Shown: positions 38,177 to 48,083 of the stretch, piece by piece
How the letters are laid out: every line of letters starts with the position of its first letter
Position numbering within the stretch: the first letter of the stretch is position 1
Translations under genes and position numbers: made by a program
Source of the DNA: Metabacillus endolithicus
Lineage (GTDB): Bacteria > Bacillota > Bacilli > Bacillales > Bacillaceae
Reading direction: 5' to 3'
Length of the DNA stretch: 64,000 nt
Assembly: GCF_023078335.1 (NCBI RefSeq)
Contig: NZ_CP095550.1
Coordinates: 186,001-250,000 of the forward strand
Notes under the pieces: generated by a model
Database searches by the model: none
Seen by the model: the letters and a program-made list of their open reading frames with translations, nothing else
What the model was told of the DNA's origin: nothing

Positions 38177-38598
38177 TTGCGAACGATAGCAGCACTTATC
38201 TCTATGTTAATGCCTGGATTTGGACAGATCTATAACGGCCAATTTGTTAAAGGAGTTATCTTGTTCTATTTAACACTTTGATAATATATTAGGGAAAATT
38301 AATGAAGCCATTCATCTAGATTTTAATGGACATCATCTGGAAGCGATAGAGGTTACGAATTTTGAATATATGCTTTTTTATCCTGGCTTTTATGTTTATG
38401 CTATTTGGGATGCATGGTTTCATGCTAAACAAAATGCAAACAAAACAACAACTCCTATTCCTTTTCTTTTTTTATCGGTGGAATATTAGGAGAATAGGTG
38501 CCCTTTTCTCTGATAAGCTACCAATTCCCACGCTAACCGTAGCATCACTAATGTTAATCCCTTCTTTTATAGGAATGATCATATTCAGAAAGCAATAG
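38177..38598 (+). pseudogene. Small membrane protein gene broken by three frameshifts
   Basis: TTG 38177, behind GAAAGGATG, begins RTIAALISMLMPGFGQIYNG, a start seen in TM2-like membrane proteins of bacilli. The frame stops at 38281. The next frame continues DNILGKINEAIHLDFNGHHL and FEYMLFYPGFYVYAIWDAWF, then shifts near 38468 (FLFFIGGILGE) and again near 38500 (IGALFSDKLPIPTLTVASLM) to end at 38598. Joined length is about 139 residues. Three breaks make true decay more likely here than elsewhere. Confidence 0.65.
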
Positions 38599-38696
38599 AT
38601 CGACGCAATAACGTTACAGTAATGGTTATGTAACTAACAATTTATACTCCCAATAAAATGTCATAAAAATGTAACCACACATTTGTACCCGCTAGC

Positions 38697-38891
38697 TTAA
38701 TAAACACTTGCGGAAGCTATTACGGCTATGCTCCACATAATAAGTGTAAAAGAAATCGTAAGCCAAACCGTATTAACTGTAGTTTCTTCTTCATTCTTTA
38801 TCTTTTTCAATATCGTTACTAAATTGAGACAAAATACAATGCATAATATAGGCATTAAAAACCAACCTAAATATAGAAATGCAAGAATCAT
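38697..38891 (-). CDS. Small two-helix membrane protein (64 aa)
   Basis: The start ATG follows GGGGGAG at a good distance. Two hydrophobic helices (LAFLYLGWFLMPILCIVFCL and WLTISFTLIMWSIAVIASA) flank a charged loop, KKIKNEEETT. No family recognised. Its stop lies near the end of the broken gene on the other strand. Confidence 0.55.
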   Translation of the reverse strand: MILAFLYLGWFLMPILCIVFCLNLVTILKKIKNEEETTVNTVWLTISFTLIMWSIAVIASASVY

Positions 38892-38946
38892 TTATTTCTC
38901 CCCCAAATTAACTATTTCACATTATTTAACTGGCCAATATAATTTT

Positions 38947-39627
38947 CTAGCTAAATTTTATATAATTCAGCAATCTATCAAAAGAATTGATCTCAGCATA
39001 TGGTTGAATATCGGTATCATTCTTATGTCCATATCGATTAAACCATATTCCCCTTATATTGACACTTTGACAACCACCAATATCTTTTTCGATGTCGTCC
39101 CCAACAAATAATGCCTCTTCTGCCTGGATATTAAGCTTATTTAAGGCTAATTCAAATATGCGTTTGTCAGGTTTACTAAATACAACTTCTTCAGAGATTA
39201 GTACTGTATCGAAACAACTATACAAATTAGTATGAATCATTTTAGCTTTTTGTCTCTGAGTAGATCCGTTTGTTATAATTGCCACTTTAACATGCTGTTT
39301 TATCACATTTATGATGTTTAAAGTATTCTGGTTTATAGAAAAACAAAGAGGGAAATTGTTTTCCCAAAAATCTTGCATATAATCCCTTGGCAATCTATGT
39401 TTAGGGGGAAATTCCATGAAAAATGATTCTATTACTTTTACTTTATCAAAGTTTCCATAGTTTTTCTTGTCATGTTTCTTGAAGCTTTGCAACATTTGGA
39501 TCCTAACTGATTGTTTAACATCTTCATAACACCTATCCAATATAATCAAAAACATTTTATCTACTGCCTTATCTCTATCAAGTAATGTATCATCTAAATC
39601 AAATAACATGGCTTTATAACCACTCAT
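38947..39627 (-). CDS. HAD superfamily hydrolase (YjjG/nucleotidase-like)
   Basis: This is a haloacid-dehalogenase-fold phosphatase. Motif I is MLFDLDDTLLDRD (nucleophile Asp and acid/base Asp). A four-helix cap follows. Motif II is IITNGSTQRQK, motif III the Lys in VFSKPDKRIF, and motif IV LFVGDDIEKDIGG. About 226 residues. ATG 39627 is preferred because it follows GAAGGAT; in-frame ATGs up to 39657 are possible. It resembles YjjG-like nucleotidases or general HAD phosphatases; the substrate is unknown. Confidence 0.85.
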   Translation of the reverse strand: MSGYKAMLFDLDDTLLDRDKAVDKMFLIILDRCYEDVKQSVRIQMLQSFKKHDKKNYGNFDKVKVIESFFMEFPPKHRLPRDYMQDFWENNFPLCFSINQNTLNIINVIKQHVKVAIITNGSTQRQKAKMIHTNLYSCFDTVLISEEVVFSKPDKRIFELALNKLNIQAEEALFVGDDIEKDIGGCQSVNIRGIWFNRYGHKNDTDIQPYAEINSFDRLLNYIKFS

Positions 39628-39789
39628 ATCCTTCATATCCTTCACAGCCTTCATCAATTTTTGTAAATAAACCTAAGTCGAAGAATGAGATTTTCAACTA
39701 TTAATAAAAAAAACAAAGTAAATATTTTTGTTTTTACTATTTATGCTGAAGTAAGGACCACAATAATGATGACTACATTCTTAAAAACT

Positions 39790-40053
39790 TCACATAGGTA
39801 TATATCCTTTTGTTAAGTAAACATAAATCATTACTGGGATGAAACTAAATAACATGGTTAAATTGATTAAAGCTAGGGCTCTATTCTTTGCTAAGTAACC
39901 GCAATAAAAACCTATTGAATTAAAGATAAATGTTAACATTCCATACGGTTCTTGTATGTTAAGAACCAGATAAGGAATCCATGAAATAACACCAAAAAGA
40001 AAAAGAGTTAAGGATAGATAATTTAATATTTTCTTAAAAGTAATTTTACTCAT
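39790..40053 (-). CDS. Three-helix hypothetical membrane protein (87 aa)
   Basis: Start ATG with GGAGA upstream. Three hydrophobic segments: LSLTLFLFGVISWIPYLVL, LTFIFNSIGFYCGYLA and LINLTMLFSFIPVMIYVYLT. No cysteine pairs, charged clusters or family match that I recognise. It lies between the HAD gene and paiA on the same strand, with gaps above 100 bases on both sides. Confidence 0.55.
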   Translation of the reverse strand: MSKITFKKILNYLSLTLFLFGVISWIPYLVLNIQEPYGMLTFIFNSIGFYCGYLAKNRALALINLTMLFSFIPVMIYVYLTKGYIPM

Positions 40054-40170
40054 TTATTCGAATCTCCATTAACAGTCTAATATTTCTAGTATCATCATGA
40101 CACATTATGTCCTCCTAAATATTCTATAGTTTTAAAGATTTTATATCATTCCAACCATACAATATTTCAT

Positions 40171-40692
<522 letters not shown>

Positions 40693-40907
40693 TTATCTAT
40701 TCGCCCCTTTTAAAGCAATTATTTTCCTTGTTTCCTTTTTTTCAAATTCCCAATCGACTTCTACCTTTTTTCTTAATCTTTGAACATCATTTCATTTCAT
40801 TAAAACAAACCTATTTAAATCGTTTTTTTATAGCACAAGACGCTTCACAGATACGTTTTAAACCATTATACAGTAATCGTAAAGTATTCGTTATAATATT
40901 GGAATCA

Positions 40908-41816
40908 TCACCTTTTTATTACACTATTTTTATGGTGTGACTCCTTCTTTATTACCGGTGATTTTTTTCCAATCATTACGCATGTCACAACAACAATTGC
41001 TAAAACAACCGTGAGCCATGTAATCGATTCTCCTAAAAATAATGCAGAAAACCCAATCATTAAAAAAGGCTGTAAGTATTGTATTTGTCCTACTCTTGCA
41101 ATACCTCCTAAAGACATCCCACCATACCATGCAACATAAGCTAAAAATTGACTTACAACACCTAAATAGAACAAACTGATCCAAGCTTCTATAGGCGCTT
41201 GTAACATATGTGATGAAAGACTGAAGCCAACAGGAAGCATAAAAAACGGGGCACCAATTAATATAGCCCAAGCAATAACTTGCCAACTACCAAGCTCATT
41301 TGATAGTTTTCCGCCTTCTGCATAACTTAATCCAAGTAATAAGATTGCTACAATTAGAGCAAGATCTCCAGTTTGTAATTGACCTAAACCTAAATATCCA
41401 GCATAAATAAGCACTGTTATAGCACCCGTAATACTTGAAATCCAAAAGCGTTTCGAAGGTCGCTCACCTCCGCGCCACATGGCAAAACCAGCTGTTGCAA
41501 GTGGTAGTAAAGCCAGTTCAACTGCACCATGAGATACAGGCAATGATTTCATTGCATATGTTGTTAATAGTGGAAAGGCAAGTACAGCACCTACAGCCAC
41601 AATAACTAAACTTAGAAATTGTCTTTTATTAGGTAGTGCTTCCTTTTTTAAGAAAAAAATGAAACTTACAAGTATTGCTGCAATAACTGTCCTACCTAAC
41701 CCAACAACTGTCGCACCAAAATAAGGGACAGCAATACTTGTTGCTGGTAATGTTAGACTAAAACAAATGATCCCAATAAAGCCAAGTAGCATTCCTTTTT
41801 TAATGGTATTCTTCAC
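40908..41816 (-). CDS. EamA/DMT family exporter (302 aa)
   Basis: Ten membrane helices in two EamA halves (drug/metabolite transporter superfamily), with conserved GLGRTVIAAILVSFIFF in the first half and WYGGMSLGGIARVGQIQYLQ in the second. The basic C-terminus is cytoplasmic. The start is GTG 41816 behind GGGGGA. It is divergent from a MocR-type regulator, the standard arrangement for an exporter or amine/vitamin pathway gene controlled by MocR. The substrate is unknown, perhaps an amino acid or amine. Confidence 0.85.
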   Translation of the reverse strand: MKNTIKKGMLLGFIGIICFSLTLPATSIAVPYFGATVVGLGRTVIAAILVSFIFFLKKEALPNKRQFLSLVIVAVGAVLAFPLLTTYAMKSLPVSHGAVELALLPLATAGFAMWRGGERPSKRFWISSITGAITVLIYAGYLGLGQLQTGDLALIVAILLLGLSYAEGGKLSNELGSWQVIAWAILIGAPFFMLPVGFSLSSHMLQAPIEAWISLFYLGVVSQFLAYVAWYGGMSLGGIARVGQIQYLQPFLMIGFSALFLGESITWLTVVLAIVVVTCVMIGKKSPVIKKESHHKNSVIKR

Positions 41817-41934
41817 CTTAATCCCCCTTCACAGATCTATCATAATATCCGATAATCATAGTTAAAAAGAGTAAGCTAATTATTAAAGATGATTGTAATG
41901 AATATCAACGCATTTATAAACAAGAGAATACCCC

Positions 41935-41952
41935 ATCTGTCATGGTACAGAT
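41935..41952 (+). promoter_or_regulatory. Candidate MocR operator
   Basis: ATCTGT-CATGGT-ACAGAT is a perfect 6-6-6 inverted repeat just before the ribosome binding site of the MocR gene. Its position suggests autoregulation; not proven. Confidence 0.4.
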
Positions 41953-41968
41953 AGCTAAGGAGATAGTT

Positions 41969-43345
41969 ATGACAACAAAATATAGTGGCATTTTAGAATG
42001 GGTGAAACAACAAATTGAGGATGAGAAGTTAAAAACAGGAGATAAATTACCATCGATTCGGCTGCTCGCTGAACAATTTCAATGTAGTAAAAATACGGTT
42101 GTAAAGGCATTACTTCAATTGGAAAAACAGCATATTGTTTATGCAAAACCCAAAAGTGGCTATTACGTTGTTGATCATTTTCAAGTTCCTATTACAGATG
42201 ATAATGATATTGATTTTTTATCTGCAGGTCCAGATAAACGTATCATGCCTTATGAAGACTTTCAGCATTGCATGAATCAAGCAATTGACCATTATAAAGA
42301 GCAATTATTTACTTACAGTGAGCAACAAGGACTTCTTTCTTTACGGAAGGAGCTTACGAAGTATTTACAGCACTTACAAGTATTCACCAAACCAGATCGA
42401 CTTGTTATTACTTCTGGAGCACAACAAGCTCTTCATATACTGTCTGTCATGCCATTTCCAAATGGAAAAAAGAATGTAGTAATTGAGCAGCCTACCTACT
42501 TCGGTATGATTGATTCCTTACGGTTAAATCAGATCACAACGTTGGAAATTGAATTAACAATGGAGGGTATTGATTTTGAAAAACTTGAGAAGTTATTTCG
42601 AACCAATGATATTAAATTCTTTTACATCATACCAAGATGCCACAACCCACTAGGACATCATTACACAAATGAAGAAAAGAAAAAAATCGTTGCTCTTGCA
42701 GAAAAATACGATGTATATATTGTGGAAGATGATTACTTAGCAGAGTTGGATACGGATTCAAAAGCAGACCCTTTATTTGCATACGAACCCAATGGAAGAG
42801 TGATTTATGTTAAGAGTTTTTCGAAAGTATTTCTACCGGGCCTACGTATCGCTACTGTTGTACTACCTGAAAAAATGATTTCATCCTTCATTCACTATAA
42901 ATTTAGCAGTGATTTCAATACCTCACCACTTTCACAAGGAGCATTAGAAATCTATTTAAAGAACGGAATGTTTCAATATCATTTAGAAAGCATAAAAAAA
43001 TTGTACATAAAGAAATTGAAAATCTTGATAGAAGCTTGTTCATTGTATTTACCAAACTATGTACAATTTACAAAGCCTAAAAGTGGTTTTTATCTTACCA
43101 TCTTTTTGCCTTCTCATTTCGATATTGATAAAATGATTTACCAATTACAAGAAAAACATATTTATATAGACAACGCATCTAGAATGTACCTAATTAAAGA
43201 CAAACAGCAACCAGCCATTCGACTGAGCATTTCACAAGTAAATGAACATAAAATACATCTCGGTATTCAACAATTGGCAACTTATATCATTGAAAAGCAT
43301 GAAAAAAAGACAAACAATCCATTCTCGTTTAAATCCTATCATTAG
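41969..43345 (+). CDS. MocR-type regulator (GntR DNA-binding plus aminotransferase domain)
   Basis: The N-terminal winged helix (about residues 5-70) reads GDKLPSIRLLAEQFQCSKNT. The rest is a fold-type I aminotransferase domain, with YSEQQGLLSLRKELTKYLQ, PTYFGMIDSLRL, EDDYLAELD and the PLP lysine in VKSFSKVFLPGLR. MocR proteins sense PLP or amine adducts and control divergent genes, here the EamA exporter. The start is ATG 41969 after AAGGAGA; an in-frame ATG at 41942 lies inside an inverted repeat. Length 458 residues, normal. Confidence 0.9.
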   Translation: MTTKYSGILEWVKQQIEDEKLKTGDKLPSIRLLAEQFQCSKNTVVKALLQLEKQHIVYAKPKSGYYVVDHFQVPITDDNDIDFLSAGPDKRIMPYEDFQHCMNQAIDHYKEQLFTYSEQQGLLSLRKELTKYLQHLQVFTKPDRLVITSGAQQALHILSVMPFPNGKKNVVIEQPTYFGMIDSLRLNQITTLEIELTMEGIDFEKLEKLFRTNDIKFFYIIPRCHNPLGHHYTNEEKKKIVALAEKYDVYIVEDDYLAELDTDSKADPLFAYEPNGRVIYVKSFSKVFLPGLRIATVVLPEKMISSFIHYKFSSDFNTSPLSQGALEIYLKNGMFQYHLESIKKLYIKKLKILIEACSLYLPNYVQFTKPKSGFYLTIFLPSHFDIDKMIYQLQEKHIYIDNASRMYLIKDKQQPAIRLSISQVNEHKIHLGIQQLATYIIEKHEKKTNNPFSFKSYH

Positions 43346-43377
43346 ACCTAACCGTTATTATTCTACTAAAACAAACA

Positions 43378-43410
43378 CAAGAGACCGTTTTATAAAAGCG
43401 GTCTCTTGTT
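43378..43410. terminator. Terminator between MocR gene and esterase gene
   Basis: CAAGAGACCG and CGGTCTCTTG form a perfect 10-bp stem with an 11-base loop and a T-rich tail, between two convergent genes. Confidence 0.8.
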
Positions 43411-43444
43411 CTAATTCATTGTTTATGGGCAATTTAACAAGTGC

Positions 43445-44402
43445 TCACCACTTGTTATCTTTTTCCATTAATTCAAATTGCGTTAGTTCAGGGAGGTCTA
43501 AAGCTAATCTCTTCTCTAACCACGCTTCTGCTTCTACAATCCATCTTGCAGCGTCTTGATAAATTTGACTTTTTGCCTGGCTGTAGCTTGAGCTGATAGA
43601 CTTAAGCCATGAGGACCTTTTTCATAAATGTGAACTTCATATGGAATCTTTTTATCAGCAAGTGCATGAGCCATTCTTAATGTATGTTGAGCTGGAACTA
43701 AAGTGTCCTCGGATGTAGCCCAAAGGAACATAGGTGGTGTGCTCTCTGATACATGCAGCACTGGGCTTACTTCTTTAAGTGTTTCCTCATCAGGTTCTTT
43801 ACTTCCTGTAAAAGCCAGATTTGATACTTCAAAAAGCTGTTGATCTATTGGGCTTTTTGGAATTGAACGCATGAAAAGATAATCACTTAACGTATACCCA
43901 AGAATGGTAGCTGCTGGTTTGAACATCTCTGGTTTTCCGTTGAAATATTCATGGATGATAGGCTTATCCCAGTACACGGAATACATGGCACAATTATGAG
44001 CACCCGCTGAAAATCCGCAGATTGCGATTTTATCTACATCTACTAGCCATTCCTCTGCATGCTCCCTTATCGTAAGTATCGCTTTACCTATTTCCCTCAT
44101 AGGTGTAGGATGCATGCAGTTTTCATTCACTTCCATTTCTTTTTGAAAATCTGGAAAACCAAACGTTCCTCCCATAAAAGTTGAATAACGGAGAACAAAC
44201 GCATGATATCCCATGGCTGCAAACCTTAGTGCCACTGCTTCTCCTTCTCGATCAGAACATGAAAGGTAGGCTCCGCCGGGACAGAGATTAATATGGCAGG
44301 TCTTTTCTTTCCTCCCAACAATTCAGGTGAATCTGAAATCACATAGGTTGTTAAAGTCACATCTTCTCGATTTTCATAAAACTTAATCACTTCTGATTTC
44401 AT
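43445..44402 (-). pseudogene. Alpha/beta hydrolase (acetyl-esterase type), two frameshifts
   Basis: The start is ATG 44402 behind GGAGGAG. The N-terminal frame reads KKRPAILI, then shifts near 44285 to PGGAYLSCSDREGEAVALRF and GYHAFVLRYS. The nucleophile elbow is ICGFSAGAHNC; the acid and His lie in WATSEDTLVP and EKGPHGLSLS. Near 43572 (five T) the frame shifts again to QIYQDAARWIVEAEAWLEKR and ends ELMEKDNKW at 43445. The family (BD-FAE-like) removes acetyl or feruloyl groups from plant sugars. A strong cre box lies 41 bases before the start, so it is probably catabolite-regulated. Confidence 0.8.
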
Positions 44403-44442
44403 GGTTTCTCCTCCTACTAATTTCAAAATATTTATATGTTAC

Positions 44443-44457
44443 AGCAAACGCTTTCAA
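44443..44457 (-). promoter_or_regulatory. cre-like CcpA box upstream of the esterase gene
   Basis: The minus strand reads TTGAAAGCGTTTGCT, a complete match to WTGNAANCGNWNNCW with the palindromic AAGCGTTT core. It is the better of the two cre candidates in the window and supports a carbohydrate role for the esterase. Confidence 0.75.
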
Positions 44458-44672
44458 AATATTAATATAAAAAGAGAATTGAATACACGTTTAAAACATG
44501 AAATGCCACTTATCTACGACTATAGTATCGAAATTAATTTAAACTAGATTACTATAATAGTAAATCAATTTATTCTATTTTATAAGAACAGTACCTTATA
44601 ACCTAAAGTAGAAACTTAGGGTCTTGTGGCCTATTTTTCTATCTTTAATTTGAAAATAAACAACTTATAATA

Positions 44673-44804
44673 TTACTTGTTTTTAATTTCTTCTAACAAC
44701 GAAATGATTCTTTTGTTTTGTTCTATTAATGTATCGTTTTGATTTCTAAGTCTCGTAAAATCGAAAAGAAATACTATTAGAATGATTGTGATAAAGATAG
44801 TCAT
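44673..44804 (-). CDS. 43-residue membrane/coiled-coil peptide
   Basis: ATG 44804 follows AGAGGTG at good distance. The product has one N-terminal helix, TIFITIILIVFLFDF, then a charged amphipathic stretch, RNQNDTLIEQNKRIISLLEE. This helix-plus-coil arrangement resembles many small bacillar membrane proteins. No family named. Confidence 0.55.
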   Translation of the reverse strand: MTIFITIILIVFLFDFTRLRNQNDTLIEQNKRIISLLEEIKNK

Positions 44805-44875
44805 TTATTTCACCTCTGATAACATTTTAACTACCTCATAGCATGGCAGAACAATATCTTTATTTCATCTTCTTA

Positions 44876-45078
44876 TTATTTATATAAGTTAAATATTGAA
44901 GGAATAAATAAACTCAAAGCTAGGCAAATGACTGCAGCCAATTTCGTCTGTTTAATAGCTCGTTCATCACCTAAAACTTTAAGTAATAGAAAAAGGATAA
45001 GCTAAAATAGAAACTAAGTACCATCAGTATTACAGAAAGGATCTCAATCCAATTACCTGTTCCAGTGATTTTGTCCAT
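44876..45078 (-). pseudogene. Small membrane protein, frameshift in an A/T run
   Basis: ATG 45078 starts MDKITGTGNWIEILSVILMV and a hydrophobic helix. The frame stops early, but after a shift at the five-base run 44990-44994 it continues LKVLGDERAIKQTKLAAVIC and LALSLFIPSIF to a stop at 44876. The joined product is about 67 residues with two membrane helices and a charged loop. No clear ribosome binding site was found. Confidence 0.5.
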
Positions 45079-45315
45079 TCAAACACCTACCACTCATTAT
45101 AGTTGATGAACTTTTAATCATAAATTGTTACGTCTACAAAACCAATTATTACAAAAACTACCATTATTCACAATAATTTTTCGCATTAACTATGCCTACT
45201 TTTCAAGAATGGTGCTTTGTTTGTTGAATATTGCTATCATTTTGGCTTTTTAATAGGAAAATCTTGCGTTTTCAATTATGGAAAATCGTTAAGGAAGGTA
45301 CATAAAAGAATATAA

Positions 45316-45717
45316 TTAGCTTTCTTTATCTATAGGAAGTATTGGCTTATGTTCACTATATCTTGAATATGTCCAACCCTCATTTGATACATTTGTACAA
45401 TTCTCATCAACACAAGTAAATATATAAGATTCTTTTTCGGTTTGAACATGAATCTCATAGTGAAAGATAGAAGCTGGGTCAGCCACATTGAATCTACTAA
45501 CACCTTGTTTTATCGCATAAACTGTCTCTTTTGAGGCAATTTCTTGGTATTGCTCATTTTCTAATACCATTTTTGTCATTTCTCCCAAAATCTGTTGGTC
45601 ATCTAAATTAGGAGCATAGGTGCTTTTCATATAACTATTAATACCTAAATAGAGATTGAAGACTAAGCTAGCAGAAAACAAAATGATAAGAATCATGACC
45701 TTTGGTTTCTTTATCAT
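45316..45717 (-). CDS. Hypothetical secreted or membrane-anchored protein (133 aa)
   Basis: The N-terminus is a signal or anchor helix, PKVMILIILFSASLVFNLYL, followed by an extracellular domain of about 100 residues with a possible disulfide pair in FTCVDENCTN and an aromatic stretch, NEGWTYSRYSEH. No lipobox. The start has AGGTAT upstream. Family not recognised. It lies in a run of small orphan genes on the minus strand. Confidence 0.55.
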   Translation of the reverse strand: MIKKPKVMILIILFSASLVFNLYLGINSYMKSTYAPNLDDQQILGEMTKMVLENEQYQEIASKETVYAIKQGVSRFNVADPASIFHYEIHVQTEKESYIFTCVDENCTNVSNEGWTYSRYSEHKPILPIDKES

Positions 45718-45748
45718 TTATATACCTCACTTCTTAGTAAATTAACTA

Positions 45749-45934
45749 TTACTTTTTATTTTTCTTCTTATCATTGTATGGTTCCTTCGCCCAATAATAA
45801 AACAAAAAAATCAAGAACATGATAAAACAAATACCTATATTGTCTATCCACTTAATCTCTTTATTAACGATTAATTGCCAAGTCGTTAAGACTACAAAAT
45901 GTACTAAAGGAAAGCTAATGCTCTTTACAAACAT
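45749..45934 (-). CDS. Small two-helix membrane protein (61 aa)
   Basis: Two hydrophobic helices (FPLVHFVVLTTWQLIV and IGICFIMFLIFLFYYWA) are separated by NKEIKWIDN and followed by a basic tail, YNDKKKNKK. GAGGGGG lies 13 bases upstream of the start, a little far. It reads in the same direction as the 133-aa gene that follows after 31 bases. No family named. Confidence 0.5.
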   Translation of the reverse strand: MFVKSISFPLVHFVVLTTWQLIVNKEIKWIDNIGICFIMFLIFLFYYWAKEPYNDKKKNKK

Positions 45935-46190
45935 ATTGGTAAACCGCCCCCTCGTATGTTTATAATCAGTTTTATAACTCTACAATCCGACATATATAAT
46001 CTGGCCGAATTTTAATTGTATTTCTTTACAAATTCATTCTCATTTTAACATAAATATCCATATGTTATTTCGAACACTATTCCCTATTAAAGGTGAGCTC
46101 CATATATCTAGTACAGCTAATGCTTTAACTTAGCATTATTAATAAATTTGATTAGAACAAAGTATAAAGAAAAACAAAAGACTCCTGAAA

Positions 46191-46466
46191 GTGAAAGTTG
46201 AAACTGTTAAAATTGAATTTTATTATGAAACTGGTACAGAGTATATGATTTGCCCTCCCAAAGTAGGTAAAAACCTCCGAAAATTACAAAGTGATTTTGA
46301 TAAATGGCTATATAACAGACAAAACAATCATCCTTTTTGGGAATTAGCTTATATTGACGAAGAGGGAATTTAGTTCTATGAAGTTTGTTTTAATGCAGAT
46401 GCTTTTGTGAATTGCAATTTGATTGATATTCCAAATAAAACACCAAAAAAAACGATCAGGTTCTAA
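46191..46466 (+). pseudogene. Small orphan gene interrupted by an in-frame TAG
   Basis: From GTG 46191 the frame reads KIEFYYETGTEYMICPPKVG and LQSDFDKWLYNRQNNHPFWE, then TAG at 46371-46373. The same frame stays open for another 30 codons (FYEVCFNADAFVNCNLIDIP) to TAA 46466. The first part has the look of a compact soluble protein, perhaps an immunity-like protein, but I cannot name it. The ribosome binding site is weak. The stop could be a mutation or an error. Confidence 0.4.
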
Positions 46467-46547
46467 TGTACGTACAATTAATTCAAAGGTTGTTCGAGGT
46501 AAAGCAACCCCGTTATTTAAAAAACTACTCCTCAAAATACAAATATA

Positions 46548-46787
46548 CTAATCAGCTATTGTAGAATTCTTATTGCGTAAATCGTTTAATTCAGGAATAC
46601 GCTTATAAATACCTGAAATCTTATTTATAACCTCTAACTTAACTTCATTGCCACCTTCTCCCGTAATAGCTGTATTAACAAATCCATAAATGATTTTCAA
46701 CAATGATTTAGCATCCTCTTCTGAAAGATTGTTAATAGTATTTAACATTAGATCAAACTCATTTACACTTGAAGTTTCTTTCATCAT
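46548..46787 (-). CDS. Small helical hypothetical protein (79 aa)
   Basis: Start ATG behind GGAGG at the right spacing. The sequence is mainly helical and soluble (NEFDLMLNTINNLSEEDAKS, LLKIIYGFVNTAITGEGG, IYKRIPELNDLRNK). No motif recognised. It could be a small regulatory or immunity-type protein given its orphan neighbours, which is speculative. Confidence 0.5.
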   Translation of the reverse strand: MMKETSSVNEFDLMLNTINNLSEEDAKSLLKIIYGFVNTAITGEGGNEVKLEVINKISGIYKRIPELNDLRNKNSTIAD

Positions 46788-46905
46788 TAACCTCCACTTA
46801 ATTTTTCACTTACCTAGACTATTTAAGATCTATGTTCATATCCAAATAATTTTATATTGGTCAATATTAGTTCTAAATAAGTTGATGATTCTCGATAAAA
46901 AATTA

Positions 46906-47175
46906 TTAACCTACGTTAGATACAGAGTAAAAAGCAATAATCCCAAACACGCCAAAAAATTGAATAATAAATCCAACTGAACTAAAGATTAAACCCGAAG
47001 TTGCTAATCCTCTTCCGCTGTCACCTGTTTTTTCTATTTCTTTTAGAGCCTTTCTTGCTATTACAATTCCTATAACCCCCAAAACTAAGCCAAGGAATGG
47101 TAAAAGTATGGAAAGAATACCTACGGACAAGGAAATTACAGAATGACTATTTGTTTTCGATTTTCTTTCCATCAT
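46906..47175 (-). CDS. DUF4190-type membrane protein (89 aa)
   Basis: Two membrane helices flank a conserved loop: VISLSVGILSILLPFLGLVL, GVIGIVIARKALKEIEKTGD, SGRGLATSGLIFSSVGFIIQ. The pattern G..L.I.G.I.......(K..GD.GRG.A..G.I) is that of DUF4190. Function unknown in the family. Start behind GGGGTG. Single gene. Confidence 0.8.
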   Translation of the reverse strand: MMERKSKTNSHSVISLSVGILSILLPFLGLVLGVIGIVIARKALKEIEKTGDSGRGLATSGLIFSSVGFIIQFFGVFGIIAFYSVSNVG

Positions 47176-47518
47176 AATTTACACCCCATTCGCCAACCAA
47201 ATGAGCTCTTCTGCCAAATTGATTTAAGTGAATATTTTTAATAACTCTTACTATACTTTAACATATATATCCAATTGAGTACCCTGCTTTGCTTTTTTGT
47301 TTGTTACTCTAAAGCATATTACACATTTGCGTTCTGAAAATGCTCATATTTACTCAGATATGACTATTTTCTAAATGGTGAACTACATCTATATCCAATA
47401 TAAAGTGAAATAAAGGATAATCTGTTCTTTAACATGAAAAAGCACTACCCTTTTAATTCAAGAAAAGCTCATTGTCCAGTCGTTGAATGTAATTCCATTT
47501 ATTTGTTTCATATAATCT
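47176..47518. other. Intergenic, nothing recognised
   Basis: AT-rich spacer between two minus-strand genes. I see no coding frame, hairpin or repeat worth naming. Confidence 0.5.
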
Positions 47519-47986
47519 TTACCATACTGTTAAATTTGCTCTCGTATCATTATTGATAGTAATGCATTGGAGATTATCAAAACCTTTATTCTTTGCATTT
47601 TCATAAAGGCTTTTTAGGCTTTCAAAGTCTTTACAGTAGATTGTGACATAAGTAGAATCAACAACTAATAATACAAATTGACAATCGCTTTTCAAAAAAT
47701 CCTCATAGGTTTTAATATCATCACCTTGATTAATTTTTGGATAAGCTTTTAAATCCGCAAAAATCAGGTAATAGTTGTTATCTTCTATAAGTTCTTTAAA
47801 GTGTATACCTTCCATCCAATTTAACTCATCTTTAAAAAGTAGTTCCCCTAACTCATCACCTTTCAGAAGATATGACTCCTCGCCCCCGCTTCGCCAGATG
47901 AACTTAGTTGAATCAAAAGGCTTTAAAATCTCTCCGAGTAAACTTCCATATTTGTTTGGAATTTCAAAGCTGATTCCTCGTTCCAA
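47519..47986 (-). CDS. DUF2691 family protein (155 aa)
   Basis: The protein begins RGISFEIPNKYGSLLGEILK and contains SGGEESYLLKGDELGELLF, NNYYLIFADLKAYPK, and TYEDFLKSDCQFVLLVVDST with YVTIYCKD. These conserved stretches are those I associate with DUF2691, a small soluble bacillar family of unknown role. Length fits. It lies in the orphan-gene run, followed by a gap of about 330 bases. Confidence 0.65.
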   Translation of the reverse strand: MERGISFEIPNKYGSLLGEILKPFDSTKFIWRSGGEESYLLKGDELGELLFKDELNWMEGIHFKELIEDNNYYLIFADLKAYPKINQGDDIKTYEDFLKSDCQFVLLVVDSTYVTIYCKDFESLKSLYENAKNKGFDNLQCITINNDTRANLTVW

Positions 47987-48083
47987 ATTTATCTCCTACC
48001 TTAAATTTTAGAAATTAAGCTGCTTACTATGAAAGGCTCTCTTTTCTTTTGTTAAAAGAATGTAAAATAAGAAAGCACCACCG

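Noticed and set aside
38728..39111. 127-residue plus-strand frame
   Set aside because: Antisense to the small membrane gene and HAD hydrolase; no motif of its own.
40930..41286. 118-residue Cys-rich minus-strand frame
   Set aside because: Alternate-frame shadow inside the EamA exporter gene.
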